From the NCBI GenBank assembly GCA_012861695.1, contig JAAOOA010000127.1, positions 27,990,502 to 28,054,501 on the forward strand: a DNA stretch of 64,000 nucleotides, read 5' to 3'. The translations under genes and the position numbers were made by a program. This document shows, one piece after another, positions 1 to 13,176 of the stretch (positions are counted from its first letter, which is position 1; each line of letters opens with the position of its first letter). This DNA is from Trematomus loennbergii. Its lineage: Eukaryota; Chordata; Actinopteri; Perciformes; Nototheniidae. The notes beneath the pieces are model-generated. The model was not told the DNA's origin and made no database searches. It was given only the letters and a program-made list of their open reading frames with translations.

Positions 1-516
1 GTTTGAGAACACAGAAGATAATTGTATAAAGTGTCTTTATATAGTTTTAGGACAATTGAATATCTGAAATTTCACCCAGATAGGCGTGGTTTTGCAAGAC
101 ATAAAACATAAACTTTGGCAAGCTCCATGACCTTAAGTCAGGGTTCAGATATTATGCTTGTGCAGAGTGCAGTTTTTGTTTTGATTTAAATGATAAGTTA
201 GATATAATAGCACGTACGGGCAAGATGTACTGTTCTTTTGGTTAGATATTTTAAGGCCAGACAGTGTCTTTACTGATAGATGCAGTGTTGAAGGGGGGGA
301 AACAGAGGGTTCGACATGCTGGTTCAGCAAGTCGAAGTCAAACTCGCGTACTGGGCAGCAGATACTGCCTCTGTGCCCCCTGTTCTTACCATGAAGCCAA
401 TCAGCGGCCCCAAGTTTTGTTTCTTAGGCAAACTACATGAGTGATTCCGTATATTCCCTTCTTCCTCTGTCTGTATCCCTAGTGTGTGCTTCATTTCATT
501 ATTTTATATTATTTAA

Positions 517-1023
517 AGGTCCCCTATTATACTGTTTTTCATCTATATTATAGGTCTCAGATATATACAAAACATGTCTCTGAAGTGTTTGGCTCGAAAT
601 AACAAGCAGATCACCCATTGTAGCATCCCATAATCCCCTCTGTTTCAGCCCTGTTTCAAAAGTGCTGATTCTCTGTCTGTTACTTTAGATGAAAATAAGG
701 AGCCACTCCCCACGCCCCTCTGAGAGATATTTGGTTAAAAAGAACACAATGGTGCTCTAGGAGGAGATTCAGGTGATATGGTTGGCAGTAGTTACCTTGG
801 TTGGTGATTGGCTAATGGTTACACAAGCCAATAAATCGTTATGACATCATAAAGTGGCCAAAATCTAATCAGCTCATTTTCAGACAGGTTTTTATATAAA
901 TGGATCAGGACAAAAATTGAGCGAATCTTTTTTCCTGAAACTTTCAGAATCTCTTTACACAGAGGGGACACATGGTGATGTAGAAGAGACATGAACAAGT
1001 GCATTTTGCATGATAGGTCCCCT
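517..1023 (-). mobile_element. TTAA-flanked MITE, family B copy 1
   Basis: 507 bp flanked by TTAA at 513-516 and 1024-1027. It begins AGGTCCCCTATTATAC and ends GATAGGTCCCCT. The interior matches the copies at 10986 and 28081 in the opposite orientation. There is no coding capacity. TTAA duplication with AGG ends fits the Kolobok/T2-type MITEs known from frogs and fish; piggyBac is the alternative. Confidence 0.8.
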
Positions 1024-1645
1024 TTAAGTTATAATCAATATTTGAAAACTGTAAGCTAAAGGTCATCTTTTGCAGTGTAGCACAATATAGAGGTTTACTT
1101 AAAACACATCTGACACCACATCCCAGTAATCCGTCCTCCACACTTCCTGTTGAACCTTTCTGTCTTAATACTTCTTTAGCAGCTGCATTCCTCATCAAGA
1201 CTCTTCAACACCATGCTATGATGTTCCAGTTGGGGATAAAACTGAGCTAATATACAATGTATCCACCAATGAGCAGTACAGATGATACCGATCACCCTTC
1301 AACAATGACAGGTGTGTTTCTCAAGCCTGAGCGCTCGGTGGCGTAGACTCGCCTGACAGCCCTCCTCCCCCCCCCCGGGACCAGGATGCTAATCTGGGGC
1401 GGACTTTGGTTCCCGTTAAGAAACAAGTGTTCACACTCTGATGGTTCCTACTGTCCCAGCTGCCGAGCAGAGACACCGCTGTGGCATCATTACTAGCCCG
1501 ATTCAGGTTATATTTGTCTTTCTGTGAACGCTCGCTTGACACAGGTGCGTCTGTTGTTTATTTTGGATTAATTCTCAAAAGAGAACAAACGAGGACAAAC
1601 AAAGAAGGATGTATCATTAGCTTTCTGTCTCCCTGCCTTCTTTAT

Positions 1646-1840
<195 letters not shown>

Positions 1841-2480
1841 GAGGAGTTTGACCTGTGAGCTCAGCAGTCAGGAGGTCTCCTATAGTGATCTCATCTCTGA
1901 ACCGCAGACACACAGTAAATCATGACTCATCTCTCAGTGAGTGTACTGTATCATTCTGTCATCAGAAAGAGAAGCCAGCGGTAAACAGCATGATGCCTAT
2001 TTTCTCACTGTCTCCGATCCTAAAATTATACAGCGATCGTTAAATGGCGCTCCCCTGCCCTGAGGTAAGTGAACCCGCTAAACTCATTCATGAAAATGTA
2101 ATCACATTAATAAAAAACTGGAGAACCCGACTGCTGCAGACTAAAGTTTCCCCCAAGAAAAAGTAACATTACAGGAATATAACTACCAACACAGAGGCTG
2201 CACTGATGCCTCCTACACAATACACAGCCACATCAATTATTTATTGTGAGGGATAAACAGAGGACTGGCACGCCCTGTCTGTATAAACGGCTTCTTCTGA
2301 TTGAGTCTAATGGTAGCAGTGAGTCAAATCCAGTGATAGAAGAAGTACTCAGAACTTTAACTTAAATAGAAGTACCAATACCGGATTGTCAAGTAAAAGT
2401 CCTGCATTTGAAATCATACTTTAATAAAATAATGTGTTATGCCTATATTATTAAATTACTGGATTATGATAATGTGTTCA

Positions 2481-2500
2481 TAGGGTTAGGGTTAGGGTTA
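2481..2500 (+). repeat. Short interstitial TTAGGG array
   Basis: About three TTAGGG units in AT-rich intronic DNA. Confidence 0.7.
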
Positions 2501-3168
2501 TCATTGATAGGTAATCATAAAAAAAGCTATTGTACATTGAAACCAATGCAGAACTAGTTTGGATTATCTTTAAAAGGCCAACCCAATACCTGAAAGACTT
2601 TATTGAACTTCCCAGTAAAGAACCCCTTTGTTTAAGTGTGTGATCTTTGATTCCTCGCTCACTGTGTTTCTCCTCTCTGCTGCTGCTGCTGCTATTGTTG
2701 GCACATGATCACCTGTGAAAATAAACTAGCCTCGCAGTCTTTGCATGAGACGTGAGAGCACGGCTGAAAATCTGAATGAGTACAACAGTAGTGAGACTGT
2801 TCTTCAGCTGATCGGTGTGAACGTGAACGTCTGGACTGCAGGGAGGCAAAGTACTTTACTGGAAGTACTGTCATTACCTCAGATTACTGTCAATGAAGCA
2901 TGAGAGTATTTTCCAGCAAATGAAAATCTGGATCGGTGTGTACGGCAACCCTTTGAGGCCAATGAGGAGAAAAAGTATGTGTTTCTCCTGCATTTTAAAA
3001 GTTTTAAAAGTGTTGCCAGTATCCTTATTACAAGTTTCCTTTACTTTCTTTTTGTGTTTGTTTTTGTAATACCTATTTTGGCCACAAGAGGCTTAAGTGC
3101 AATGCCACCCCAAGTACTAAAGTGAGTTCTTGGTTTCTTCCAGGTGTGTTTTAATTCCTCCATGTACT

Positions 3169-3615
3169 CAGGGCCGGTTCTAGACAATTTGCTGCCCTCG
3201 GCGAGATTTTAGCTGGTTGTAGACCCTTGTTGTAGAAACATCTTCTTCTTATATCCGTTAGCGCAGCTAGCACCAGATGCTAATAACAACAGCGCCGGTA
3301 CCGGTGCCCTCCCTCTCTCTCCCTCTCTCCCTCGCTCGCTCCCACGCTCACTCGCACTTTGGCTGTGAGCTGCGGGCGCCTGATAAGCCAACATCCCCCA
3401 GTTTCATCACTTACAGCGCCCATCGTACAGGGCAAATGAAAAGGGTGTTAAATGTACTTAATTATGAATGTTGTTACATCAAGGCTGAAAATTAGGATGA
3501 GCACCAACGGTCAAAAATGTTTTTTTCCCTCCAAGAGCTACCAGCGCAGCGCCCCCCCCCCAGATCTGGCGCCCTAGGCGACCACCTATGTCGCCTATGT
3601 CAAAAACCGGCCCTG
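3169..3615. mobile_element. hAT-type non-autonomous element
   Basis: 447 bp with inverted ends CAGGGCCGG...CCGGCCCTG and a perfect 8-bp target duplication CATGTACT at 3161-3168 and 3616-3623, diagnostic of hAT. The interior is non-coding. Confidence 0.87.
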
Positions 3616-4012
3616 CATGTACTTTTACCATATATATTACATAAATATAGGATTCAATTACATTTCTAGCTAAAATAACAAAAAGTGTGAAATGATACAT
3701 ATCGTGCTAGCAAACAATATATGTATCGTGGGTTTAGAGAAAATAAATTGTATTTGCAAAACCTTATTACCCCTCCTGTTTCACTGAAAACATCACAAGA
3801 TCACAAGATTATAATTTTTTTGTCTCACTTGACCGTCAGGGCTTCCATATTTGTTACCATGTTTCTCTCCATTTTAATTGATTTTCTGGCTATACACAAT
3901 AAGTTATTTGCATTATGTAAATCAATCTTGACATTCATTCTTCTCTATTATATCGTTTCATTCTTTCTTATGTCATCTTTAATGTGTGTTGTGTATGCAT
4001 GAGAGGTGTTAC

Positions 4013-4138
4013 CTTGTCCAGCTGGTTGATGCCCTCCTCCACGCAGCAGATGGAGGCCACCGTCCTCAGAGCGTGAGCGTACAGATCTCTGAAGCGGTCC
4101 TGCCTGCAGATCTTAAAGAGGGACACCACGGCTCCTTC
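4013..4138 (-). CDS. insc: insc exon 6 (last one inside the window)
   Basis: A 126-nt exon (42 codons, phase 0) with acceptor ttccccacag and donor AAG|GTAACA. It encodes EGAVVSLFKICRQDRFRDLY and then AHALRTVASICCVEEGINQLDK. This is nearly identical to the conserved armadillo-type segment of Inscuteable (ICCVEEG is a good marker). It joins the IIAK end of the previous exon directly after an intron of about 6.7 kb. The next exons expected in the family (after VDG...LADIL) were looked for in 1-4012 and not found, so the gene continues beyond the left edge. Confidence 0.94.
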
Positions 4139-4606
4139 CTGTGGGGAAGAAAGAGTTATTAAATACATGTTTCTGCATTAGAATAGGTCCACAGTGCTTC
4201 ATAAAACTGCACTGGCGCTAGATACGATACGCTCAGGTCCCACAACAATAACAAAGTCTTCAGCACAGCAGGTGTCTTTGAAAAATGTGAACAGAATGAT
4301 TGAGACTCTCAAAATATTAAAATGAGCAAAAGTAAAACTATTAAGCGTAAATATAAAATATAACAAATTATTGGATTATGATTATTGATGCATTCATGTG
4401 TTCATCACCACAGGTACATTTGGAGCCAATTGTAACTATTTTGTATACTGCTGCTGGATATCTTAACCTATAAGAATACTAATATCTACTTGTTTAGTTG
4501 ACCTACATTTGTTATAGCTAATAAAAGTAACTAAAGCTGAGAGATAAATGCAGAGGAGTAAAAAGTGTAATATTGTCTTCCAAAATGTGATGCAGTAAAA
4601 GTTTAA

Positions 4607-5130
4607 AGGGGACCTATCATGCAAAATGCACTTTTGTACGTCTTTTATACATGAATATGTGTCCCCGGTGTGTCAGGGAACTCACCAAGTGTCAGAAAAC
4701 ACAACCCTCTCTATTTTCCTCCATACCAAATCTCTAAAAACGGGGCTGCAACGGATCTGATAAAAACTGATCCAGATTTGAAATTGTTTTGACGTCAGAA
4801 CAAGGAGCTCCGCCTATATGGGCAACTCTCCACCTATCAGGGGAATGGGGGGTTGGGCCACGGCCATTGCAGCTCGAAAGCGCTGGAGACGCTGTAGTAC
4901 ATATGCCAGGCCTGTAAGTGGCGCTGCAGTCTGCCACAAACGCAGCGAAGAAGACTTCTCACAGAATCAGCCCTTGCAAAAACAGGGCTGGAAAAGAGCA
5001 AATAGAGCGAAATGAGGCATGGCTAAAATGCATGATCTGTTTGGTATTTTGAAAAAAAAACTTCACAGACATGTTTTATATAGGTATGGCCCTACAATAT
5101 ATTATTCAAATATAGCATGATAGGTCCACT
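4607..5130 (+). mobile_element. TTAA-flanked MITE, family A copy 1
   Basis: 524 bp between TTAA at 4603-4606 and 5131-5134. Ends are AGGGGACCTATCATG and CATGATAGGTCCACT. It matches the copy at 15599 along its length. The 5' end (TTAAAGGGG) fits the TTAAAGGRR consensus of T2/Kolobok-type MITEs. Confidence 0.85.
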
Positions 5131-7082
5131 TTAAGGTAACATAAAATGAAAATACTTAAATAAAGAAATACTCAAGAATCTCAAAATTATATTTAAGCAA
5201 CATTTTTGAGTAAATATACTTTATTACATCCCAACACTGATACTTAAAATTGTAGCGCAGCTCTTTTATAACTTTCACAGGCCTTCCATTAGGCCTCATA
5301 ACATCAAATGATGCACTGTACGTCACAATCAGCTCTCGTCTTGAAGCACGCATGATTGTTGGAAATGATGGATCAAATTGCTCCTTGCTGGGCAGCAGGT
5401 CCTCAGATGTAAGCCAACATCAGCAGCCGGTTTAAAGAGTCCAGGGGACCCGACATGACCGATGGATTTGGCCGGCTTTACTCAGCGAGGTTGCCAAACA
5501 CAGAATCTATGAAATGCCTCGCACAATTTATCATGTCAGGTAAAAACCGCCAAGATATACATATTTCATGAATGGAAAAGCTGAAAAAAGATGGCTATAA
5601 TAGCTGAGCATTTTCTCCTGGATTATGGCGTAAACAAACAGAAATAGCTCTTGCTTTAGCTCCATGTCTACGCTGAAGCACCCCCTCGGACGGAAAAACA
5701 CTTGCAGGTATTGCATTGTATTGAGCGTGCAGATAGATAGAATTACCTGGAGGAAGACGAAGCCTGTAACTACCTCCATTATCCTAATAAGGCCATTATA
5801 CAGGGCTGGCATGTCTCATATGCTGCGGGCCATGGTGTCGGGGCGCTCAGAGACTAATCATCCTGCTGTGAGCCGCCTACACATTACTGTCCTGCTTTAC
5901 CTGGAAGAACTGCGAACAGCGACTGCTTTCATTAAACCTTTTGAAACTCCAGAGAGGTTGTTGATCCTGTTGTTATTCTGTGATGCAGGTGTTGATTTAG
6001 ATTTAGGTAAATACTGTTCAGAGTGAGTCTGTGGAGAATCTATGAATAGATTGTGCTTTAGTTATTTGGTGACAGCGCCACGTTTGGTGTCTTTGAATAC
6101 AATGTTTATATTAGTTTTAAAGTCTGCTACTCCCAGGTATCAAAGATTTCCAAAGCTGCCTAACAAGAGATCAAGTCACAACCATTAAACTGCATTTAAA
6201 TATTCATTTGATAATGATGTATGGTGGCCAACAAGTGCAAATACGCAACAATGGCCCAAAACATTTCCATTAGGAGGAACATGAAACAATGCAAATAAAA
6301 ATCACATTGCAATCACATTATTAAATTAAGCCTATGGAAATGTTTTGGTGATGATGGTAATGTATCTTTCATAATGGTGTTTTTTGTGTAAGTGCATTAT
6401 GTAGTTACAGTAGCATGTTTTATGGAATTTAAGCAATACTTGTACTTGTGCATGATAAGGGTTGTTTGCATGTGAAATAACGCAGTAGTAAATGAGACGG
6501 ATTGTAGAATACTTTTGCTTCAAGACTACTTTTTTAGCATTAAGCTGCCTTACTTTATCCACACTTAAACCGAAATCGATCAGAGGATATATTTTACCTT
6601 ATTCATCAGTTTGTATTAAAACTGCCTCTCTGTTTATTTCATCTTTACAGACTTTCTGCTGCGGTTCCTCTTCACAGATCGCTGGGCTCTTCCCACTTAA
6701 ACAACTTCTAGTTTCCACTGACTTCATTCTCATTCCTTCAATGAAGCCAAAAAACACATTTATCCTCACACCCGTGCATTTCGGTACTTGCTGCACTAAC
6801 ATCATCATCATCTCCATCCGTTTGTTTGCATGTGAAGGCCGAGACAGCGTGTCATTTCTTTCCATCTCATAATAATCTGAACTGAACTGATCTCACAAAG
6901 CGTCCGCAGTTTCTTGAGGTAGAAGACAGTTTACTTCTTCATTTTTAAACAAAAAAAGTAGTCAGTAAAACCTTTTAGTTTTTCAAGGACCTCGTTGTGT
7001 TTGAGAAAAGGTTGGTGGGCAAAGCAAAATCATAATGCTTGTTAGAATAAGAATAACACTTGGCTTGTGCAGTCTAATTTAA

Positions 7083-7221
7083 ATGAAGAGAGGGTGAAAA
7101 GAGCTGCTGCAGCAGGCAGTATGAGAAAAATAAAAGCTTTTTGAACATTAGCATGGAGACATGTCTCAGTTGATGCGAAAAATACAAATATGAACCTGAA
7201 ACTAAGCATAATATGTAATCT
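7083..7221. mobile_element. TTAA-flanked MITE, family C, internally deleted copy
   Basis: It shares the GCTGCTGCAGCA, GCAGTATGAGAAAAATAAA and AACCTGAAA segments with the copies at 8573, 14073 and 62171. TTAA lies at both edges (7079-7082, 7222-7225). About 139 bp. Confidence 0.55.
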
Positions 7222-8078
7222 TTAAAACATTAGTCATCAATATATCATTGTATCATATAGTGTGTGATTTTTAAGAGGATTATTAAGTCTGAATAATAAC
7301 ATTTCAAGACCAGGACTTGTTTGCAGCACCACAATACCTAATTTAGATATTCCACCAATCAAGTCCATGTTGCATTTCCGAAAAGAAATCACTAAATGAT
7401 GCATCGCTGCTCTCTATCTACGTAGTTTTGACGACACACTGCTTCTCACCCGGCCTGAGTTATCGCCACATCATGCTCTCACAACCTGCGTATACAACTT
7501 TCAGAGCAAGGACACACACACACTTTTAAATCAGTATCTGTCATGACGGTGTGTAAACTCTGAGACAGCAAACTCCCCTCCACACCGTGACACGGTCGCT
7601 CTGTAATATCCCAGCTGCTGTTAGATTTATGGGATGGCACACAGCTCGGTATTAAACACCGTCTAATCATTTACATTTTTCCTTTTTAGTATGCTCTCAT
7701 GCTTTGTTGCTTCCTCAACATATTGATCAGGTGAAAATGAAAATCTACCTGAAAATGTGAATCATTGTTTGTATAATGATTTATCTCTGTGATATAAAAA
7801 GATGTTCTGGTGAATTAGGAGCACACTTTAAAAGCTTTTTTAATATTTTGTCTACTTTGTCATTATGACTGGGTCATCAAATAAAGGACGGTGTTTGAAC
7901 ATGAATTGAACAGCTTGTTCTGTCCTGCTTGTTAAAGCAGATGCATTTCATTCAGTCTCAACATTTGGGATTTAGAGTTAGAGAAACTGAGAACTACAGA
8001 AAAGTGCTTTATGGATCCTGCAATAATATAAACCACACATACATTATGAAGAATAAAATACTTGGGATTTGTTCCTAT

Positions 8079-8135
8079 GAATGAGGCGAGGCGAAGGAAT
8101 GAGACGAAGGAATGAGACGAGGAATGAGACGGCAG
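8079..8135. repeat. Small tandem repeat (GGAATGAGACGAA)
   Basis: About four imperfect 12-14 bp units. Confidence 0.75.
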
Positions 8136-8180
8136 ATCTCACGCACTAGTTTGTTCCCTCGAAGAAAGTGAATATTTACA

Positions 8181-8374
8181 TAACATTACATTAAATTACA
8201 TGTTACTTGTTAGACGCTTTTATCCAAAGCGACTTACATACTCAATACTGTGGGCAATCCCCACAGGAGCAATTGGGGTGAAGTCCAGGGACAACGACAT
8301 GCTGACTGCAGTGGGGACTGAACTTGCTATCCTCTGATTCGAAGATCAGCGCACTAACCCACTGCCACACGCCA
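8181..8374 (-). mobile_element. tRNA-derived SINE, copy 1
   Basis: Reverse copy with the 3' tail CTTTGGATAAAAGCGTCTAAC and an ATGTAAT-type end, preceded by the GTCCC...CACTTCACCCC(A) core. The 5' tRNA-like head is at 8330-8374. Confidence 0.8.
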
Positions 8375-8572
8375 TCAGTAGCCAGAAACGAATGAATCAC
8401 TCTTTGCCTGACATTGCTATAGAAGGCAACTGCTTCTTTGTCATTAAATATAAAGGTAATATTATTCAAATGCTATGATTACAGCAACCACAATAGTCAA
8501 TTATACAGCTTTAAGTATTGAAATCTTTAGTTCAGTAAACACTTATTTAGTTCAAGTTTGAGTCATTTTTAA

Positions 8573-8853
8573 AGAGGACATATTATTCTAATTTTCAGGT
8601 TCATATGTGTATTTAGTGTCTTATTTTTCTCATACTGCCTGTGCTGCAGCACCTCTTTTCACCCTCTGTCTGAAACCAGAGCCCAGTCTGCTCTGATTGG
8701 TTAGCTGGCTGGCTTACAGTGTGTTGAAGCACTAACCAATAAAAGCACCTTGGTGGGAACAGGGATTTTACCCTTTGCAGAACATTTACATGCACAGAAA
8801 CCTATAACACACTACAGGAAACGGAAAACCCCAAAAAGCAGAATATGGCCTCT
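8573..8853. mobile_element. TTAA-flanked MITE, family C
   Basis: 281 bp beginning AGAGGACATATTATTC and ending GAATATGGCCTCT, with TTAA on the left and TGAA on the right. It contains a CTGATTGGTTAGCTGG block shared with other copies in inverse orientation. Confidence 0.75.
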
Positions 8854-10215
8854 TGAAATCTTCTACAAAACCCATTTATGAAACGACCCTTATGTGTTGA
8901 AGTGTTAGCAACAATTAGGACCTGCCGTTAAATATCGATTTAATTATAACACAATACTCAGAAGCTGCCACCGCCTCAAACTGTCTGGTATCCATTACTG
9001 TTCTCATCTGGTTCTTCCATCATTGCAAACACTATGATTCATCTTTTTTCTCATGCTGCATGCTTCACTTCCACACATGTGTGCACCTCCCTTCTTCAGC
9101 TCATCACTCTCTAAACACTGTCTATCAAGAGAAGAATGACAAGAAATATCAAGAGCCAAACATTTAACGCCTCATTGCAGGTTTTTAAACAAATGCGTGA
9201 GTAAAGTTAGCAGGCTGTGGAAAATAATAATTAGTGAAGAGCTTGGATATGAACCAGAGGATACACACTTCTGTAAAAAAGGGTGTGTTTGTGAGTGTGT
9301 GACAGACTGACTGGTGCTAGTTCATTAATTCAGACGCAGGTGGAGGATGTTTTGTTTTGGGTATTCATTAGCAGTCATTGGCAGGTGCTGCCGACGCCTC
9401 TCTGAGGGCTCACTCTGTTTTTTAAGCTTTTCAATTTAGCGAGGTACATGTGCAATACACACCCTGATAGCAGTTGCAGACCTAAAATGTGCAGTTATTT
9501 ATGAAACAATCGGACCTCGACTAAAGACTGAAGTAAAGAAAAACAGCTTTTATTTTTGTTGTTGAACGTCATTTGTTTATGGCTAACCTTGAAGTTAGCA
9601 TTGCAATGGCTCCCGCTACAGAAAGCCAATGGATATTTACATTGGATTATGGAGCATGATCCTCTACACATAATAACACCACTTTGAGATTTTAAGTAAA
9701 AGTTAACGTGACATCTTAACGCTACAAACTACTTTGTGTTCGATTGACTTCATGTCAACACCGCTAAGCTAAAGGCGGCTAACACTCGGGAAGATGACAT
9801 TTAATAGTCTCATTTAGTTGTTTGTTGGCAACCATCGTTTTTTAAGACATAGAAGCTTCAGACATTCACAAGTGGGGTATTTACTGATGTATTTTATGTC
9901 GTAGAACAAACATCAATATCTCTTAAGCTTATGTTAACCATAGACCTTATTTCAGGCTTCTAACTAAAAACGAATTCAAGAACATCATTGACTTTGAGAC
10001 GAGGAAACTGGAAGTGGTAGAAATGCTAACTCATAACCAGGTTTTAAGAGTCATTCCTGCACCAATCTATAAAATAAGAGTAAAAAAAAAAAATAGGAGA
10101 ATGAGGGATGAGGCGGAGCGGATTAAAGGGTAAAGACTGAGCAACCTGCATTCGTGACCAATGCTCACTCCTAATGGGAGCTGGCAGTATTGATCTGAAT
10201 ATCTGGCAGCAAAGC

Positions 10216-10217
<2 letters not shown>

Positions 10218-10299
<82 letters not shown>

Positions 10300-10326
10300 T
10301 GTGTGTGTTGTGTGTGTGTGTGTGGT

Positions 10327-10389
<63 letters not shown>

Positions 10390-10403
10390 TGTGTGTGGTG
10401 TGT
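10218..10403. repeat. (GT)n microsatellite, about 186 bp
   Basis: Interrupted by GTGGTG and TGTTGTG steps. It lies in an insc intron, between exons 5 and 6. Confidence 0.95.
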
Positions 10404-10832
10404 TATTCCCTGTGTGTGTGGCCCATCAGGAATAGCCTTATCAAGAGTATCCTGGAAGCAGTCGGTTAACTAATGGCCAATTGAGGCTTGCTGTCTGGTC
10501 TGCCTCGTCTTATCTCAGAGTGAAATAGCTTTTTAGAGGCTTGTTCAAAGAGATAGCTGCAGGTTGCTGGATGATGAACTTCAGCAAAAGGTGAAGCTGA
10601 TCATAAGAGGGGTGTGTCTACAGGGGTGGAGAAGTGATATCAAAGGAAGCTGCTTCTGCCAAAGACAAGGAGGAAGGCTAGTGTGAAAAATCGCAAATCT
10701 AAGAATATAATCCATCATGCCGCTGACTTGTCTCTGACGTCAGGATCTCCGACCTCACAGGGTTTTTTTTGCACGATGAAATGCGTCAGTGGTTCATCGC
10801 AGACGGAAACATTTCAACCTGTCAATCAGTAC

Positions 10833-10946
10833 CTTGGCGATGATGCTGCAGAGCTGCGGGCCGTCCTGTGTGAGCGACAGCAGGTTGCTTATGGCGCTGC
10901 CGATGGTGTGCACGCTGTCCGAGGAGTCGATCTGTTTGATCAGGAG
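10833..10946 (-). CDS. insc: insc exon 5
   Basis: A 114-nt exon (38 codons, phase 0 at both ends) with acceptor cctccag and donor AAG|GTACTG. It encodes LLIKQIDSSDSVHTIGS followed by AISNLLSLTQDGPQLCSIIAK. This matches the Inscuteable segment with LFSLTQEG and CRIIAK in human. No break is seen. A TTAA-flanked MITE (10986-11486) sits in the intron only about 40 nt upstream of the acceptor. Confidence 0.93.
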
Positions 10947-10985
10947 CTGGAGGAACATCAAACTGTGTGTCAATTTCTTTATTAA

Positions 10986-11486
10986 GGTCACCTATTATGC
11001 AAAATCCACTTGTTCATGTCTTCTCTACGTCAACATGTGTCCCCTCTGTGTAAAGAGACTCTGAACGTTTCAGGAAAAAGATTCTCTCTTTTTGTCCTGA
11101 TCCATTTATATAAAAACCTGTCTGAAAATGAGCTGATCAGATTTGGGCCACTTTATGATGTCATAACGATTTTTTGGCTTGTGTAACCATTAGCCAATCA
11201 GCAACCAAGGTAACCCCCCCCCCCACCTTATCACCTGAATCTCCTCCTAGAGCACCATTGTGTTCTTTTTAACCAAATATCTCTCAGAGGGGCGTGGGGA
11301 GGGGCTCCTTATTTTCATCTAAAGTAACAGACAGAGAATCAGCACTTTGAAACAGGGCTGAAACAGAGGGGATTATGGGATGCTGCAATGATCTGTTTGG
11401 TATTTGGAGCCAAACATCAGTGACATGTTTTGTATATATCTGAGACCTATACTATATTGATGAAAAAACAGTATAATAGGGGACCT
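10986..11486 (+). mobile_element. TTAA-flanked MITE, family B copy 2
   Basis: 501 bp between TTAA at 10982-10985 and 11487-11490, ends GGTCACCTATTATGC and GTATAATAGGGGACCT. It lies immediately upstream of the insc exon acceptor at 10947. Confidence 0.83.
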
Positions 11487-11837
11487 TTAATAAACCTAGT
11501 ATTGCAAATCATATTGTCAGACACTGCTGTGGGATTTTATGTCATCCAGGAATCTTTCAAATTGCCCTTAGGACAAATGTTTTGATGGCGAAGAGGATAA
11601 AGATAAACTGTTGTTTCCCATGGTTCAGGATACAGAAATGCGTAACAGTTGAAGGACTTAAAAGGACTTGAATTACTTTTTTATACACATGGTTCTTATT
11701 CAACATTATTTCCACAGAATGATGGGAAATCTGTACTTAGGAATTATATTTGAACACTTTATGGAGCACATGTGGAGGGGCTCAATGTCGATACAGAATA
11801 CATATATTGGGTCAATATTTATGATTAAGTCACATAC

Positions 11838-11961
11838 CCGGATCTCGTTGGCTAAAGCCATGTCGATCATGTTGCTGAAGGAATCGCTGACGTCGGTCAG
11901 GATCTCGTGGATCGCCTCCCTCATCGACTTCAGGAAGAACTCATCATCGGTGTGAAGGCAC
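11838..11961 (-). CDS. insc: insc exon 4
   Basis: A 124-nt exon with acceptor cccctcag and donor CGG|GTATGT. After the split Arg codon it encodes CLHTDDEFFLKSMREAIHEI and then LTDVSDSFSNMIDMALANEIR. This aligns with the human CLQVENEHVLKSMKA segment and the following helical stretch. The open frame has no stop and ends in phase 0. These helices lie at the start of the armadillo-type region. The domain assignment is family knowledge and the match itself is seen. Confidence 0.92.
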
Positions 11962-12047
11962 CTGAGGGGGAGGGACGTTTTGGATATTTTCCACATAAAC
12001 GTCTTCTTTTCCCGGCAATTGTATCAAAGAATTGTTAAAAGTCTTAC

Positions 12048-12100
12048 CTCTCTGTGATATTGGTCAGCTCCATACACTTGTCCAGCAGAGATTTCTCATA
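12048..12100 (-). CDS. insc: insc exon 3
   Basis: This is a 53-nt exon with acceptor ggggcag and donor AG|GTAAGA. It encodes YEKSLLDKCMELTNITE plus AG (phase 2), matching the Inscuteable stretch that follows the SLVHEYSA region in the human protein (IEKLLMEKCSELSAVTER in human). It starts in phase 0, fitting the AAG end of the previous exon, and its AG joins the G of the next exon to give Arg. The segment is helical and leads into the armadillo-type repeat domain. Confidence 0.92.
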
Positions 12101-12568
12101 CTGCCCCAAAAGGAAGAGAAGAAACACATACAACTGTGAGAAAATGCATTAGCATCAACATTTGTTATAAACAGAAATATTATCTTTAAAATAAAACTTT
12201 CGACATTCTGATCATTGACATAGCTAGATAAATCCAAAAACGTTCAGGAACCTAATATCCACTCCTAGGATTGAGAGTGTGTGTCGACTTAAAAATGTAT
12301 TTAGCAGTGACCAATTGATTTTCTATTCTTAGTGTGATGATAAGCCAAAGCAAAGTATGAATGGATCGAACTCTCGAAGTCTCGAAGTTAGACGTTTTTA
12401 ATGTAACAGCATGAAAAAGTCCTAATTAAATCTTAATTGTTGTGTCAGGAAGTCTCAGTGCCTGATCTGAAAACTTCACTGCATATCTTCGCCTTTGTCC
12501 TATTTTGGAACATTGATTATTTTAAAGCCTTGAGGACCCAAAACTGTTTTTATTTGTGGTATTCGTAT

Positions 12569-12871
12569 TGTAACGTTCGACAAAGGGAGTCGGAAACAGG
12601 CTTCCAGTGATTGGCTTTAATGACTCCTTTGTTCGCTTACGGTTATAGAATCCAGCTCAGGTTACATGTTACAGGTTTGTCATTACTCTCTACTCCACTC
12701 CCTAACTCACACACAAAGCAGGGTCAACGTCACGACACCCCAGCCCTGCCCCCTCTGCTCCTCCAACCACAGGCCCGCACACCGACCAGCATTACTGTGC
12801 AGCTCCGTGATTGGCAGAGAGACGGGGGACGCTTGAGTGACACACCCAGCACCCTATGCAGGGTCGCTACA
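12569..12871. mobile_element. Probable solo LTR
   Basis: 303 bp from TGTAACGTTCGAC to GGGTCGCTACA, i.e. 5'-TG...CA-3', flanked by GTAT at 12565-12568 and 12872-12875. It is absent from the neighbouring duplicate unit near 13120. No internal retroviral genes are nearby, so a solo LTR left by recombination is likely. A short non-LTR insert cannot be excluded. Confidence 0.6.
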
Positions 12872-13176
12872 GTATTGTCTTTCTGTTGTATATGTTTCAC
12901 TCTTTCTTGTCCTTTTAATATATTCTTGTGATTTGATTTAACTTTTAGCACTGTCATTCATGTTTGTTAATCTATAAAGCCCACTGAGTCAATCGTGTTT
13001 TGGGATATTGGGCCAGATAAATAAACTTTGATTTGATTTGACTTCTTCCCTGTCATCACTTTGTCTTATTTTGGAACATTGATTATTTTTGAGGACCAAA
13101 AACTGTTTTGATTTGTGTTGTTTTTATTGTCTTTCTGCTGTATGTTTCCCTCTATCGTGTCCATTTATTATCTTAA

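Larger units (their letters stand above)
4139..10832. other. insc intron 5 (about 6.7 kb)
   Basis: Contains MITEs at 4607, 7083 and 8573, a SINE at 8181 and a GT tract at 10218. The segment 5640-5930 is less AT-rich and could be conserved non-coding DNA, but no exon fits. Confidence 0.6.

Noticed and set aside
5640..5930. Possible extra insc exon (a CCAG|GTAATT donor on the minus strand)
   Set aside because: The flanking insc exons (ending IIAK and starting EGAVV) join directly in phase with no missing residues.
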